64,000 nucleotides of DNA. Source: Streptomyces hawaiiensis. GTDB taxonomy: Bacteria; Actinomycetota; Actinomycetes; Streptomycetales; Streptomycetaceae. Location: contig NZ_CP021978.1 in the NCBI RefSeq assembly GCF_004803895.1, forward strand, positions 6,820,001-6,884,000. Reading direction: 5' to 3'. The notes under the pieces were generated by a model. That model was not told the DNA's origin. It worked only from the letters and a program-made list of their open reading frames with translations, and searched no databases. Made by a program: the position numbers and the translations under genes. Of this stretch, positions 36,577-44,629 are shown one piece after another; within the stretch, counting starts at the first letter, position 1, and every line of letters starts with the position of its first letter.

Positions 36577-37440
36577 TCAGAACGGAAACCACCGCACCGT
36601 CTCGTCCCCGTCCCTCAAGGACCGCACCCGCCGCTCGAACTCGGCCAGCGCCTTCGGGTTGCCCGGGGCGTGCTGAGCTACCCACGCGCAACTGGCGGTC
36701 TCCCGGGCCCCGCGCAGCACACCGCAGCCCTCCCACCCGCGTACGTCCCAGCCGTAGGTCTCCGCGAACGACGCGTACGCCTCGTCCGGAACGCCGTAGC
36801 GGTCGTGGGACAGCACCATCACCACGAGATCGTGCTCCCGCAGATCCGCGGACACCGTCTCCAGATCCACCAGCACGGGCCCGTCCGGTCCGACATGCAC
36901 ATTGCGCGGCAGCGCGTCCCCGTGGATCGGCCCCGGCGGCAGATGCGGCGTGAGCGCGGCGGCCCGAGCGGCGAACCCGTCCCGCCGCTCGCGCAGATAC
37001 GCCGCGTCCGCGGGATCGATCGCGTCCCCCGCGAGCCGCAGCCACCGCTCCACACCGCCCAGCAGATCACGGGCCGGAAGTTCGAAGGGAGGAAGGGGCG
37101 TGGCATGCACGACCCGTAGCAGTTCGGCCAGATCCCGCGGCTCGGCGGGCCGCACGGCATCCGGCAGCCGATGCCACACCGTCACCGGATGCCCGTCGAC
37201 CAGCAGCGCCTTCGGCTCGGCCGCCCGCACCACCGGCACGCCCGCCTCGGCGAGCCATACCGCGACGTCCAGTTCGCGGCGCGCCCGGTCGAGGAGTCCT
37301 GGGTCGCGGCCGACCTTGACGACCAGGTCACCGGCGGCGAACACCGCGTTCTCGCCCAGGGCGAGCAACCGCGCCTCCCGGGCCGCACCGGGCAGCACGC
37401 CCGCCGCGGCCACCACGTCCCGCGCCCGCGCCTCGTCCAT
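36577..37440 (-). CDS. APH-family phosphotransferase (intact kinase motifs)
   Basis: A 287-residue small-molecule kinase. Motifs: VVKVGRDP with the ATP-binding Lys, catalytic loop GPIHGDALPRNVHV (His-Gly-Asp and Asn) and metal-binding VLVDLETVSADLRE (DLE). The C-terminal WVAQHAPGNPKALAEF is common in Streptomyces members. Substrate is unknown; the family includes aminoglycoside, choline and homoserine kinases, and resistance cannot be inferred from motifs alone. Start ATG 37440 chosen because the longer frame reads through unrelated Arg-rich sequence. Divergent from the sugar ABC transporter genes. Confidence 0.88.
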   Translation of the reverse strand: MDEARARDVVAAAGVLPGAAREARLLALGENAVFAAGDLVVKVGRDPGLLDRARRELDVAVWLAEAGVPVVRAAEPKALLVDGHPVTVWHRLPDAVRPAEPRDLAELLRVVHATPLPPFELPARDLLGGVERWLRLAGDAIDPADAAYLRERRDGFAARAAALTPHLPPGPIHGDALPRNVHVGPDGPVLVDLETVSADLREHDLVVMVLSHDRYGVPDEAYASFAETYGWDVRGWEGCGVLRGARETASCAWVAQHAPGNPKALAEFERRVRSLRDGDETVRWFPF

Positions 37441-37561
37441 CGTCCGCCTCCGTCGTCCACGCTTCGACCGTCGGGTTCCGGCCATCCACCGGTCAGTGTC
37501 GCATCGGCACAGGTCGGACGGCGTACGCGGTGCCTTGACGAGGCAGACGGCCTTCACGAGC

Positions 37562-38557
37562 ATGACCAGGCCGGCCGAGCGTGCAAAAGGGGCTGATTCC
37601 TTGACAACGGTGACCGAGGCTCCGCCACCTTCGCCACCGGGGAGGCGGGCCGGCCGCAGACGGTCCGGCGAAGACCGGCCCCGGCGAGCCGTCGACCACG
37701 GCGCCTGGTTCCTGGTGCTTCCCGCCCTGATCCCGATCCTCGTCCTCAGCGCCGGACCGCTGCTGTACGGGATCCTGCTGGCCTTCACCGACGCCCAGTC
37801 GGGGCGCACCGAGCCCACGCAGTGGATCGGCGCCCTCAACTTCCGCGACCTGCTGCACGACACGCTGTTCTGGGAGTCGTTCCGGATCGGGCTGGTGTGG
37901 GCGGTCGGCGTGACCGTGCCGCAGTTCCTGCTCGCGCTGGGCCTCGCCCTGCTGCTCAACCAGGACCTGCGGCTGCGCTGGCTCGCCCGTGCTCTGGCGA
38001 TCATCCCGTGGGCCATGCCCGAGGTGGTCGTCGGCATCATGTGGCGGCTCGTCTACAGCCCGGACGCGGGCATCCTCAACGAGACCCTGCGCGACCTCGG
38101 CATGGGCGGCGGCCGGGACTGGCTCAGCGGGCTGGCGACCGCGCTGCCCGCCGTGATCCTCGTCGGCGTCTGGGCGGGCATGCCCCAGACGACGGTCGCG
38201 CTGCTCGCCGGGCTGCAGAACACCCCGCGCGAACTCCACGAGGCGGCGGCGGTCGACGGCGCGGGCGCCTGGCGCCGCTTCCGCACGGTCACCTGGCCCG
38301 CCCTTCGGCCCATCGCCCTCGCCATCACCGCGCTCAACCTGATCTGGAACTTCAACTCCTTCGCCCTGGTCTACGTCCTGACCAGCGGCGGCCCGGGTGG
38401 CCGGACCCGGCTGCCCATGCTCTTCGCCTACGAAGAGGCTTTCCGCTACGGGCAGTTCGGCTACGCGGCGGCGATGGGCTGCGTGATGGTCGCCGTGATC
38501 TCGATCGCCCTGGCCGTGTTCCTCGCCGGCCGCCTCAGGGGAGGTGACGACACGTGA
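37562..38557 (+). CDS. Sugar ABC transporter permease (MalF type)
   Basis: A 331-residue inner-membrane permease with six membrane helices and the EAA loop HEAAAVDGAGAWRRFRTVTW that contacts the ATPase. Hydrophobic order: FLVLPALIPILVLSAGPLLY near residue 45, LVWAVGVTVPQFLLALGLAL, AIIPWAMPEVVVGIMWRL, AVILVGVWAGMPQTTVALLA, LAITALNLIWNFNSF and a last helix before GGDDT. Start ATG 37562 is used, though TTG 37601 or GTG 37607 are possible because the first 15 codons are uncertain. Its stop overlaps the next permease by 4 nt. Confidence 0.9.
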   Translation: MTRPAERAKGADSLTTVTEAPPPSPPGRRAGRRRSGEDRPRRAVDHGAWFLVLPALIPILVLSAGPLLYGILLAFTDAQSGRTEPTQWIGALNFRDLLHDTLFWESFRIGLVWAVGVTVPQFLLALGLALLLNQDLRLRWLARALAIIPWAMPEVVVGIMWRLVYSPDAGILNETLRDLGMGGGRDWLSGLATALPAVILVGVWAGMPQTTVALLAGLQNTPRELHEAAAVDGAGAWRRFRTVTWPALRPIALAITALNLIWNFNSFALVYVLTSGGPGGRTRLPMLFAYEEAFRYGQFGYAAAMGCVMVAVISIALAVFLAGRLRGGDDT

Positions 38558-39387
38558 GGATCAGCCGTGCGGCCCGCGTCGGCCAGTACACCGCGCTGCT
38601 CGCGTATCTCGTCTTCCTCGCTTTCCCGTTCCTCTGGCTGGTCTCCACCGCGTTCAAGCCGCCGCGCGAGCTGGGCAGCCTGCATCCGACGTGGATCCCG
38701 AAGGACCCCACCCTCGGCAACTTCCGGCAGGCCTTCGACGAACAGCCGCTGCTGCACGCCGCGTTCAACTCCCTGATCGCCGCGCTCGGAGCGGCCGTCG
38801 TCGCCGTGCTGATCGCGACGCCGATGGCCTACGTCGTCGCCCGGCGCCGCACCCGGCTGGCGAAGGCGGTGACGGGCTGGGTGGTGGTCAGCCAGGCGTT
38901 CCCGTTCGTGCTGCTGATCATCCCGCTGTTCCTCGTGCTGAAGAACCTCCGCCTGATCAACTCCGTACCGGGGCTGGTGCTGGTCTACGTGGTGTGGGCG
39001 CTGCCCTTCGCGCTGTGGATGCTCGCCGGGTACGTACGGGCCGTGCCGCCCGAACTGGAGGAGGCGGCTGCGGTCGACGGGGCGGGCCGGGTACGGACGC
39101 TGGTGTCGGTGACGGCGCCGCTGCTCGCGCCGGGCATCGTGGCGACCGGGCTGTTCGCGTTCATCACCGCGTGGAACGAGTTCTTCTTCGCGCTCGTGCT
39201 CCTCAAGACACCGGAGAAACAGACGCTTCCCGTGGTCCTCACCCACTTCATCGGCGCCGAGGGCGTCGCCGACCTCGGCCCGCTCGCGGCAGCCGCGTTC
39301 CTCGCGACACTGCCCTCACTCGTCGTCTTCGCGATCATCCAGCGGCGGATCACGGGCGGCATGCTGACCGGGGCGGTGAAGAGCTGA
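38554..39387 (+). CDS. Sugar ABC transporter permease (MalG type)
   Basis: A 277-residue partner permease with six helices. It opens with YLVFLAFPFLWLVSTAFKPP, the family hallmark, and has the EAA loop LEEAAAVDGAGRVRTLVSVT. The GTG at 38554 overlaps the upstream stop (GTGA), so the subunits are made at matched levels. The next ORF starts on its own stop codon (TGATG). No ATP-binding subunit is encoded; in Streptomyces the shared ATPase MsiK commonly energises such importers. Confidence 0.92.
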   Translation: MRISRAARVGQYTALLAYLVFLAFPFLWLVSTAFKPPRELGSLHPTWIPKDPTLGNFRQAFDEQPLLHAAFNSLIAALGAAVVAVLIATPMAYVVARRRTRLAKAVTGWVVVSQAFPFVLLIIPLFLVLKNLRLINSVPGLVLVYVVWALPFALWMLAGYVRAVPPELEEAAAVDGAGRVRTLVSVTAPLLAPGIVATGLFAFITAWNEFFFALVLLKTPEKQTLPVVLTHFIGAEGVADLGPLAAAAFLATLPSLVVFAIIQRRITGGMLTGAVKS

Positions 39388-40661
39388 TGCGCGCACGGCT
39401 GCTGGCCCTGGTCCTCCTGCTGATGCTCGCCGGCTGCTCCTCGGGCGGCACCCGCGACGACGGCCGGATCACCCTGCGCTTCCAGTCCCTGGCCTGGCAG
39501 GAGGAGTCCGTCGAGGCCAACAAGCGCCTGGTGAAGGAGTGGAACGCCGCCCATCCGGACGTCCGCGTCGAGTACGTCCAGGGCAGCTGGGACAGCGTCC
39601 ACGACCAGCTCCTCACCGCGTTCGAGGGCGGCGAGGCACCCGACGTCATCCACGACGCCTCCGACGACCTCGCGGACTTCGCCTACGGCGGCTACCTCGC
39701 CGATCTCACCGGCCTGCTGCCCGCGAGACTGAAGTCGGACATCCCGCGGCGCAGCTGGGAGACGGCCACCTTCGGCAACGGCGTCTACGGTGTGCCGTTC
39801 CTCCAGGAACCGCGCGTGCTGATCGCCAACGCCACATGGCTCAGACGGTCCGGCGTACGGATCCCGACCCCGAAGGAACCGTGGAGCTGGGCCGAGTTCC
39901 GCCGGATCACCGAACGCCTCAGCGGCCCGGGGAAGTACGGCGTCGCCTGGCCGCTGAAGGAACCCGTCTCCGCCACGCTCAACCTCTCCCTGTCGGCGGG
40001 CGGACAGCTCTTCCACCGGGGGCCGGACGGCAAGGTGACCGTCCGCTTCGGGGCGGCCGATCAGGTGGTGCCGCGCACCATCCACGACCAGGCGAACACC
40101 GACCGCAGCGCCTCGCCCACGACCCTGGGCAGCGGCGGCTCCGACACGCTGCCCGGCTTCTTCGCAGGCCGGTACGCGATGGTCCCGCTCGGCTTCTCCT
40201 ACCGCCAGCAGATCGTCCAGCAGGCCCCCAAGGGCTTCGACTGGCAGGTGCTGCCCGCTCCGGCGGGCGCCGGCGGACTCACCCAGGGCGTCAGCCCCCA
40301 GACCCTCTCCATCGCCGAGGACTGCCCGCACAAGAAGGAGGCCGCCGCATTCCTCGACTTCCTCCTCAGACCACCGAACATGGTCCGCCTCGCCCTCGGC
40401 GACTGGATGCTGCCCACCGGCACGCAGGCGCTCAGGGACTCCGCCCTGCGCACCACGCGGCACGGCTGGGCCACCGGCGCCGCCCTCGCCGCCCAGCTGC
40501 GCCCGGCGCCCGCGCAGACGGTCCGGGGCTACCCCGAGTGGAAGGACAAGGTGGCGACCCCCGCCCTGCAGGAGTACTACAGCGGAGCCATCGGACTCGG
40601 CGCACTGCGTGAACGGCTGGAGGGGGACGGCAACCTGGTGCTCGCCCGCTATCAGCGCTGA
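39387..40661 (+). CDS. Sugar ABC substrate-binding lipoprotein (family 1)
   Basis: A 424-residue extracellular binding protein. MRARLLALVLLLMLAGC contains the lipobox LMLAGC, so it is lipid-anchored. The MalE-like fold shows ITLRFQSLAWQEESVEANKR, VKEWNAAHPDVRVEYVQGSW, FEGGEAPDVIHDASDDLADF and YGVPFLQEPRVLIANATWL. The ligand is probably an oligosaccharide. ATG 39387 overlaps the permease stop by one base. This gene order (permease, permease, binding protein) is inverted relative to many Streptomyces sugar operons, and no regulator gene is adjacent. Confidence 0.9.
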   Translation: MRARLLALVLLLMLAGCSSGGTRDDGRITLRFQSLAWQEESVEANKRLVKEWNAAHPDVRVEYVQGSWDSVHDQLLTAFEGGEAPDVIHDASDDLADFAYGGYLADLTGLLPARLKSDIPRRSWETATFGNGVYGVPFLQEPRVLIANATWLRRSGVRIPTPKEPWSWAEFRRITERLSGPGKYGVAWPLKEPVSATLNLSLSAGGQLFHRGPDGKVTVRFGAADQVVPRTIHDQANTDRSASPTTLGSGGSDTLPGFFAGRYAMVPLGFSYRQQIVQQAPKGFDWQVLPAPAGAGGLTQGVSPQTLSIAEDCPHKKEAAAFLDFLLRPPNMVRLALGDWMLPTGTQALRDSALRTTRHGWATGAALAAQLRPAPAQTVRGYPEWKDKVATPALQEYYSGAIGLGALRERLEGDGNLVLARYQR

Positions 40662-40677
40662 CCCCGGCGAAAACCCG

Positions 40678-40707
40678 TTGGCCGTCCGCACCGGGACCGC
40701 CTAGCGT
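40678..40707 (+). promoter_or_regulatory. Promoter for erm leader, leaderless
   Basis: TTGGCC (40678-40683) and TAGCGT (40702-40707) are 18 bp apart. The GTG of the leader peptide is 7 nt after the -10 box, where transcription should start, so the leader peptide mRNA is probably leaderless. No other promoter-like pair lies between here and the methyltransferase. Confidence 0.55.
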
Positions 40708-40714
40708 GCTGTCC

Positions 40715-40825
40715 GTGGGTATCAACGCGATCTACATCTCCGGTCACGCCCGGGGCTGTGCGCACGCCGCCAGGACGCGCCGCCGCCCCGGAGCCCTGAC
40801 CGGCCCGGGGAGCCACGCCCGCTGA
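40715..40825 (+). CDS. Leader peptide controlling the Erm methyltransferase
   Basis: A 36-codon frame, GTG 40715 to TGA 40823-40825, too short for most gene finders. It starts MGINAIYIS, strongly like the MGIFSIFVIS start of the ErmC leader peptide, and later has RTRRRP, recalling the Arg-rich stalling motif of ErmD-type leaders. It lies 102 nt before the methyltransferase and ahead of a hairpin that covers its ribosome-binding site. I infer that a macrolide- or lincosamide-bound ribosome stalls in this peptide and frees the site. Confidence 0.6.
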   Translation: MGINAIYISGHARGCAHAARTRRRPGALTGPGSHAR

Positions 40826-40861
40826 GCCACTGAGCCCGGCGTCCCGCCTCCCTCGTTCTCA

Positions 40862-40916
40862 CCTGTCTTCCGGTCAGGGCCCTCGTCCGCCCTTTTCCAC
40901 CTTTCGGAAGACAAGG
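40862..40916 (+). promoter_or_regulatory. Attenuator hairpin covering the erm ribosome-binding site
   Basis: CCTGTCTTCCG (40862-40872) pairs with CGGAAGACAAGG (40905-40916) with one bulged base; the final AAGG belongs to the AAGGA ribosome site (40913-40917), 10 nt before the ATG at 40928. The core TGTCTTCCG/CGGAAGACA pairing is 9 bp and perfect. This is the arrangement of a translational attenuator. Confidence 0.6.
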
Positions 40917-40927
40917 ACCCGCAGGCC

Positions 40928-41707
40928 ATGGCCCGCCCCACCGCGCTTTCCCGCGCCCTCTCGCAGAACTTCCTCACCGACCGCGCCGCCGCGGAACGCT
41001 TCGCCCGGCTCGTCGTCCCACGGACCGGCCCCCTCCCGCTGCTCCTCGAAGTCGGCGCGGGCAAAGGTGCGTTGACCGCCCCGCTGGCCGCGCGCTGCCG
41101 GGAACTGCGCGCGTACGAGATCGACCCGCGGCTCGTGCCGGTGCTGCGCGCCCGGTTCTCCGGCGCCCCGCACGTGCGGGTCGTCGCCGGGGACTTCCTG
41201 GCCGCGCGTGCGCCGCGTACGGCCTTCTCGGTCGCCGGGAACGTGCCGTTCTCCCGGACCGCGGACGTCGTCGACTGGTGCCTGCGCGCCCCCGCCCTCA
41301 CCGACGCCACCCTGCTCACCCAGCTCGAGTACGCCCGCAAACGCACCGGGGACTACGGCAGCTGGACGCTGCTGACGGTCCGGAGCTGGCCCCGCTTCGA
41401 GTGGCGGCTGCTCGGCCGGGTCGGCCGGCGCAGCTTCCGGCCGGTGCCGCGCGTGGACGCCGGCGTGCTCCGCATCGAGCGGCGCCCGGCCCCGCTGCTC
41501 GACGACGCCGCCTGCCGCAGCTGGCGGTCCCTGGTCGAGCTGGGTTTCTCCGGGGTGGGCGGCTCCCTGCACGCCTCGTTGCGCAGGGCCCATCCGAGGC
41601 GGCGGGTGGACGCCGCGTTCCGGGCGGCGCGGCTGGACCCGGGCGTGCTGGTCGGTGAGGTCGCCCCGGCGCGCTGGCTGCGCCTGCACGAGGTGCTGAC
41701 CTCGTAG
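40928..41707 (+). CDS. lrm (ermO): 23S rRNA adenine N6-methyltransferase, Erm(O)/Lrm type
   Basis: A 259-residue methyltransferase that modifies A2058 of 23S rRNA (E. coli numbering) and confers MLS (macrolide, lincosamide) resistance. Motifs: QNFLTDRAAAERFARL start, motif I EVGAGKGALTAPLA, motif II YEIDPRL, motif III GDFLA and motif IV NVPFSRT (replacing NxPY by NVPF, as in Erm). The C-terminal helical domain (VDWCLRAPALTDATLL onward) is complete. Its tandem position before a macrolide glycosyltransferase reproduces the lrm-mgt pair known from S. lividans, where Lrm monomethylates the rRNA. Preceded by a leader-peptide attenuator. Confidence 0.93.
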   Translation: MARPTALSRALSQNFLTDRAAAERFARLVVPRTGPLPLLLEVGAGKGALTAPLAARCRELRAYEIDPRLVPVLRARFSGAPHVRVVAGDFLAARAPRTAFSVAGNVPFSRTADVVDWCLRAPALTDATLLTQLEYARKRTGDYGSWTLLTVRSWPRFEWRLLGRVGRRSFRPVPRVDAGVLRIERRPAPLLDDAACRSWRSLVELGFSGVGGSLHASLRRAHPRRRVDAAFRAARLDPGVLVGEVAPARWLRLHEVLTS

Positions 41708-41719
41708 AACACAAAGAGA

Positions 41720-41749
41720 TTGCACGAGACGTATCGTCTCGTCTAGTCT
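41720..41749 (+). promoter_or_regulatory. mgt promoter with palindrome in spacer
   Basis: TTGCAC (41720-41725) and TAGTCT (41744-41749), 18-bp spacer. The spacer carries the palindrome CGAGACG-TAT-CGTCTCG (41725-41741), the form of operators used by many TetR regulators. The mgt ATG at 41756 lies 7 nt after the -10, so the mRNA is probably leaderless. The promoter is separate from that of lrm, although read-through is possible. Confidence 0.6.
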
Positions 41750-41755
41750 CGGTGC

Positions 41756-42961
41756 ATGACCAGTCGCGCCCACATCGCCATGTTCTCCATCGCCGCCCAC
41801 GGCCACGTGAACCCGAGTCTGGAGGTGATCCGCGAGCTCGTGGCACGCGGCCACCGGGTGACCTACGCCATCCCGCCCGCCCTCGCGGACAAGGTCGCGG
41901 GCACCGGCGCCGAGGTGAAGCCCTGGAACTCGACACTGCCCTCGCCCGACGACGACCCGGAGGCGTGGGGGACCACGCTGCTGGACAACGTGGAGCCGTT
42001 CCTCGACGACGCGATCCAGGCTCTCCCGCAGCTGATCGCGGCCTACGAGGGCGACGAGCCAAACCTCGTCCTGCACGACATCGCCTCCTATCCGGGCCGG
42101 GTCCTCGCCCACCGCTGGGGCGTCCCCGCGGTCTCCCTCTCCCCGGCCATGGTCGCCTGGGAGGGGTACGAGGAGGAGGTCGCCCGGCCCTTGTGGGAGG
42201 AGCCGAAGAAGACCGAACGGGGCCGCGCCTACTACGCCCGTTTCCACGCCTGGCTGGAGGAGAACGGGATCACCCTGCACCCCGACGACTTCGGGGGCCG
42301 GCCCGACCGCTCGATCGTCCTGCTTCCCAAGGCGCTCCAGCCGAACGCGGACCGTGTCGACGAGCGGGTCTACTCCTTCGTCGGCGCCTGCCAGGGCGAC
42401 CGCACCGCCGAGGGCGGCTGGCAGCGGCCGGCCGGTGCCGAGAAGGTCGTGCTCGTGTCCCTCGGGTCCGCCTTCACCAAGCAGCCCGGCTTCTACCGGG
42501 AGTGCGTCAAGGCGTTCGGCGACCTGCCGGGCTGGCACCTGGTGCTCTCGGTCGGCAAGCACGTCGACCCGGCCGGGTTCGCGGACGTCCCGGCCCATGT
42601 CGAGGTGCGCACCTGGGTGCCGCAGCTGGCGATCCTGAAGCAGGCCGACCTGTTCGTCACGCACGCGGGCGCCGGTGGCAGCCAGGAGGGCCTCGCCACC
42701 GCCACGCCGATGATCGCCGTACCGCAGGCCGCGGACCAGTTCGGCAACGCGGAGATGCTCCAAGGCCTCGGCGTGGCCCGGTACCTGCCCACGGAGGAGG
42801 CAACCGGTGAGACCCTGCGCGCGGCGGCCCTCGCGCTGACCGGCGACCCGGAGGTGGCCCGCCGGCTGAAGCAACTGCAGGCGGAGACGGCCCAGGAGGG
42901 CGGCACCAGGCGCGCGGCCGACCTCATCGAGGCCGCATTGGACAAGCCCTGGCCGTCGTAG
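41756..42961 (+). CDS. mgt: Macrolide glycosyltransferase (OleD/Mgt family)
   Basis: A 401-residue GT1-family enzyme that inactivates macrolides by adding glucose from UDP-glucose, usually at the 2'-OH of the desosamine. Motifs: IAMFSIAAHGHVNPSLEVI at the N-terminus (catalytic His in AAHGHVNP), SLSPAMVAWEG, VSLGSAFTK and the nucleotide-binding region VEVRTWVPQLAILKQADLFV, THAGAGGSQEGLATATPMIA with VPQAADQFGNAEML. Length fits OleD and Mgt. Adjacent to an rRNA methyltransferase, it gives a second protective mechanism. No export signal. ATG 41756 is likely the first base of its mRNA. It is convergent with the metalloprotease gene, with 14 nt between stops. Confidence 0.95.
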   Translation: MTSRAHIAMFSIAAHGHVNPSLEVIRELVARGHRVTYAIPPALADKVAGTGAEVKPWNSTLPSPDDDPEAWGTTLLDNVEPFLDDAIQALPQLIAAYEGDEPNLVLHDIASYPGRVLAHRWGVPAVSLSPAMVAWEGYEEEVARPLWEEPKKTERGRAYYARFHAWLEENGITLHPDDFGGRPDRSIVLLPKALQPNADRVDERVYSFVGACQGDRTAEGGWQRPAGAEKVVLVSLGSAFTKQPGFYRECVKAFGDLPGWHLVLSVGKHVDPAGFADVPAHVEVRTWVPQLAILKQADLFVTHAGAGGSQEGLATATPMIAVPQAADQFGNAEMLQGLGVARYLPTEEATGETLRAAALALTGDPEVARRLKQLQAETAQEGGTRRAADLIEAALDKPWPS

Positions 42962-42975
42962 CGCGTCGGGCGTCG

Positions 42976-43926
42976 TCACACCGCGACGGCCTGACGGGTG
43001 AGGGTCAGACGGGCGTTGTCGAGGGTGGCGTCCATGCGCGCCGACTGGCCCTTGGTGAACATGTACATCGCGGCGTCGTCGGTGTAGTCCATGTAGTTCA
43101 TGAACATGTCGCCGTCCGGGCCGTTGCCGCATGTCACATGAGGGAAGGCGGGCGAACCGGCGTTCCCTCCGGCCTGGTTGGGGGTGTCCGCCACGAAGTC
43201 GCTGCCGCTGCACCCCTCGTCGTCGTCACCCCAGATGTGCCGCAGGTTCAGCCAGTGCCCGATCTCGTGCACAGCCGTGCGGCCGCCGTCGAACGGCGCC
43301 GTGGCGGTGCCGGTGGTCCCGAGGGCGGTGTGCGTCACGACCACGCCGTCCGTGGAGGCGGCCCCGCCCGGGAACTGGGCGTAGCCCAGCAGCCCGCGGC
43401 GCAACTGGCAGACCCAGAGGTTCAGGTAGATGTCCGCCGGCCAGGCGTCCTGGCCGCCGCTCAGGCTGAACTTGACCAGGTCGTCAGTGTCCCAGTCCGG
43501 GTTCGTGGTTCGGGTCCGCGTGATGCCGTCCGTGGGGCGGCCCAGCGGATCGGTCCGGGCGAGGTGGAACTGCAGGCGTGCGTCGGCCACCAGGTCTTGC
43601 CAGACGGCGGGCACCTTGCTCACGTCCGGGTTGCTCGCGCGGAAGTCCTGGTTGAGCACGTCGATCTGACTGTGGATCTGGGCGTCGCTCACGTTCTGCT
43701 CGGGGGTGCCGTGCACGACGTGCACGACGACGGGGACGTCGATGAGGCCCTGCCGGGCGGCGACCTGCTCCATCGACTCGTAGGCGAACGCGGTGTTCTC
43801 GATCAGGGCCCGGTTCTCGGCGTACTGCGGGTTCAGGCTGAGGAGTCTGCGGTGCACCTCCATGGCGCCGCACCAGCGGCTGTAGTCGGGCGAGGTGGCG
43901 CGAAGGAATGCCTGCGCATCGGACAT
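42976..43926 (-). CDS. M43-family zinc metalloprotease without signal peptide
   Basis: A 316-residue pappalysin-like (M43) metalloprotease. Catalytic motif HEIGHWLNLRHIWGD (HExxHxxxxxH; the usual Gly is Asn), Met-turn DMFMNYMDYTDDAAMYMFT, and the preceding VVVHVVHGTPEQNVSDAQIH, INVLNQDFRASNPD-type and DIYLNLWVCQLRRGLLGYAQ segments. Most members are secreted and carry a signal peptide; here, from ATG 43926, residues 1-60 are hydrophilic (MSDAQAFLRATSPDYSRWCG), so export is not evident. The longer frame from 44052 does not supply one. It lies near a caspase module, so an intracellular protease is possible (inference). Confidence 0.85.
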   Translation of the reverse strand: MSDAQAFLRATSPDYSRWCGAMEVHRRLLSLNPQYAENRALIENTAFAYESMEQVAARQGLIDVPVVVHVVHGTPEQNVSDAQIHSQIDVLNQDFRASNPDVSKVPAVWQDLVADARLQFHLARTDPLGRPTDGITRTRTTNPDWDTDDLVKFSLSGGQDAWPADIYLNLWVCQLRRGLLGYAQFPGGAASTDGVVVTHTALGTTGTATAPFDGGRTAVHEIGHWLNLRHIWGDDDEGCSGSDFVADTPNQAGGNAGSPAFPHVTCGNGPDGDMFMNYMDYTDDAAMYMFTKGQSARMDATLDNARLTLTRQAVAV

Positions 43927-44126
43927 GGGGTGCCCCCCGGGGAGCTTCGGGTATGCCGCGCACGCGGCTGCGGAACTGCGCGTCTGACACGCGCCGCGAG
44001 GGCCGGGCGACGCCGGGCGGAGCGGCCGGTTGCCCGTTCCCTCCGAACCCATACACTTGTAATTCTAGTCACTTCGGAACAAGAGCGGCAATGTGGACGG
44101 CTTGGGACGAGTGAGGTGACCGGGTC

Positions 44127-44444
44127 ATGCAAGAGCCTCCGCCGGGCCTGTTCCGCTCGTGGCTCCACTCCTACGAGGAGGATCACGAGGACGTACGGGT
44201 CTACCGGCCGGACGACTTCCCCTTCCCGCCCGCCCGCGGGCGCCGCGGCATGGAGTTCGTACATGACGGCACCCTCGTCGACCGCCCCCTGGGACGGGGT
44301 GACGCCCCCGGCGCCGTGCCCGGTCGCTGGCGGCTCGTGTCGGACCGTCACATCGCGCTCACCTTCGGGGGCGCCCGCCCGGACCGGGAGCTGGAGATCG
44401 TGCACTGCGACGAGCATGTGCTGCGTGTGCGCCGGCTGACGTAG
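44127..44444 (+). CDS. Conserved-type small protein of unknown function
   Basis: A 105-residue soluble protein (PGLFRSWLHSYEEDHEDVRV, YRPDDFPFPPARGRRGMEFV, GRWRLVSDRHIALTFGGARP, DRELEIVHCDEHVLRVRRLT). Alternating hydrophobic positions suggest a small beta-barrel, possibly lipocalin-like. Not recognised. ATG 44127 is preceded by GAGG about 11 nt away, a loose spacing. The gene lies between the metalloprotease (divergent) and the caspase module. Confidence 0.7.
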   Translation: MQEPPPGLFRSWLHSYEEDHEDVRVYRPDDFPFPPARGRRGMEFVHDGTLVDRPLGRGDAPGAVPGRWRLVSDRHIALTFGGARPDRELEIVHCDEHVLRVRRLT

Positions 44445-44629
44445 TGCCCGTATGCGAACCCGCCATCCCAAGTTGAACGAGAAACCTTACGGTTGAGCGG
44501 TCAAGTTCATTCCACTTTGGGTGACTTGCCACCCCGCTCTGAGCAGCGGAGACTGTAAACGATGACGTGGAGCCCACCGACACTCCGACTCTGCGCCGCC
44601 CCGACGAGCACGAACAAAGGGGTGACCCG

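Noticed and set aside
36577..37440. Aminoglycoside resistance from the APH-family gene
   Set aside because: Kinase motifs are intact, but the family is broad and nothing identifies an antibiotic substrate.
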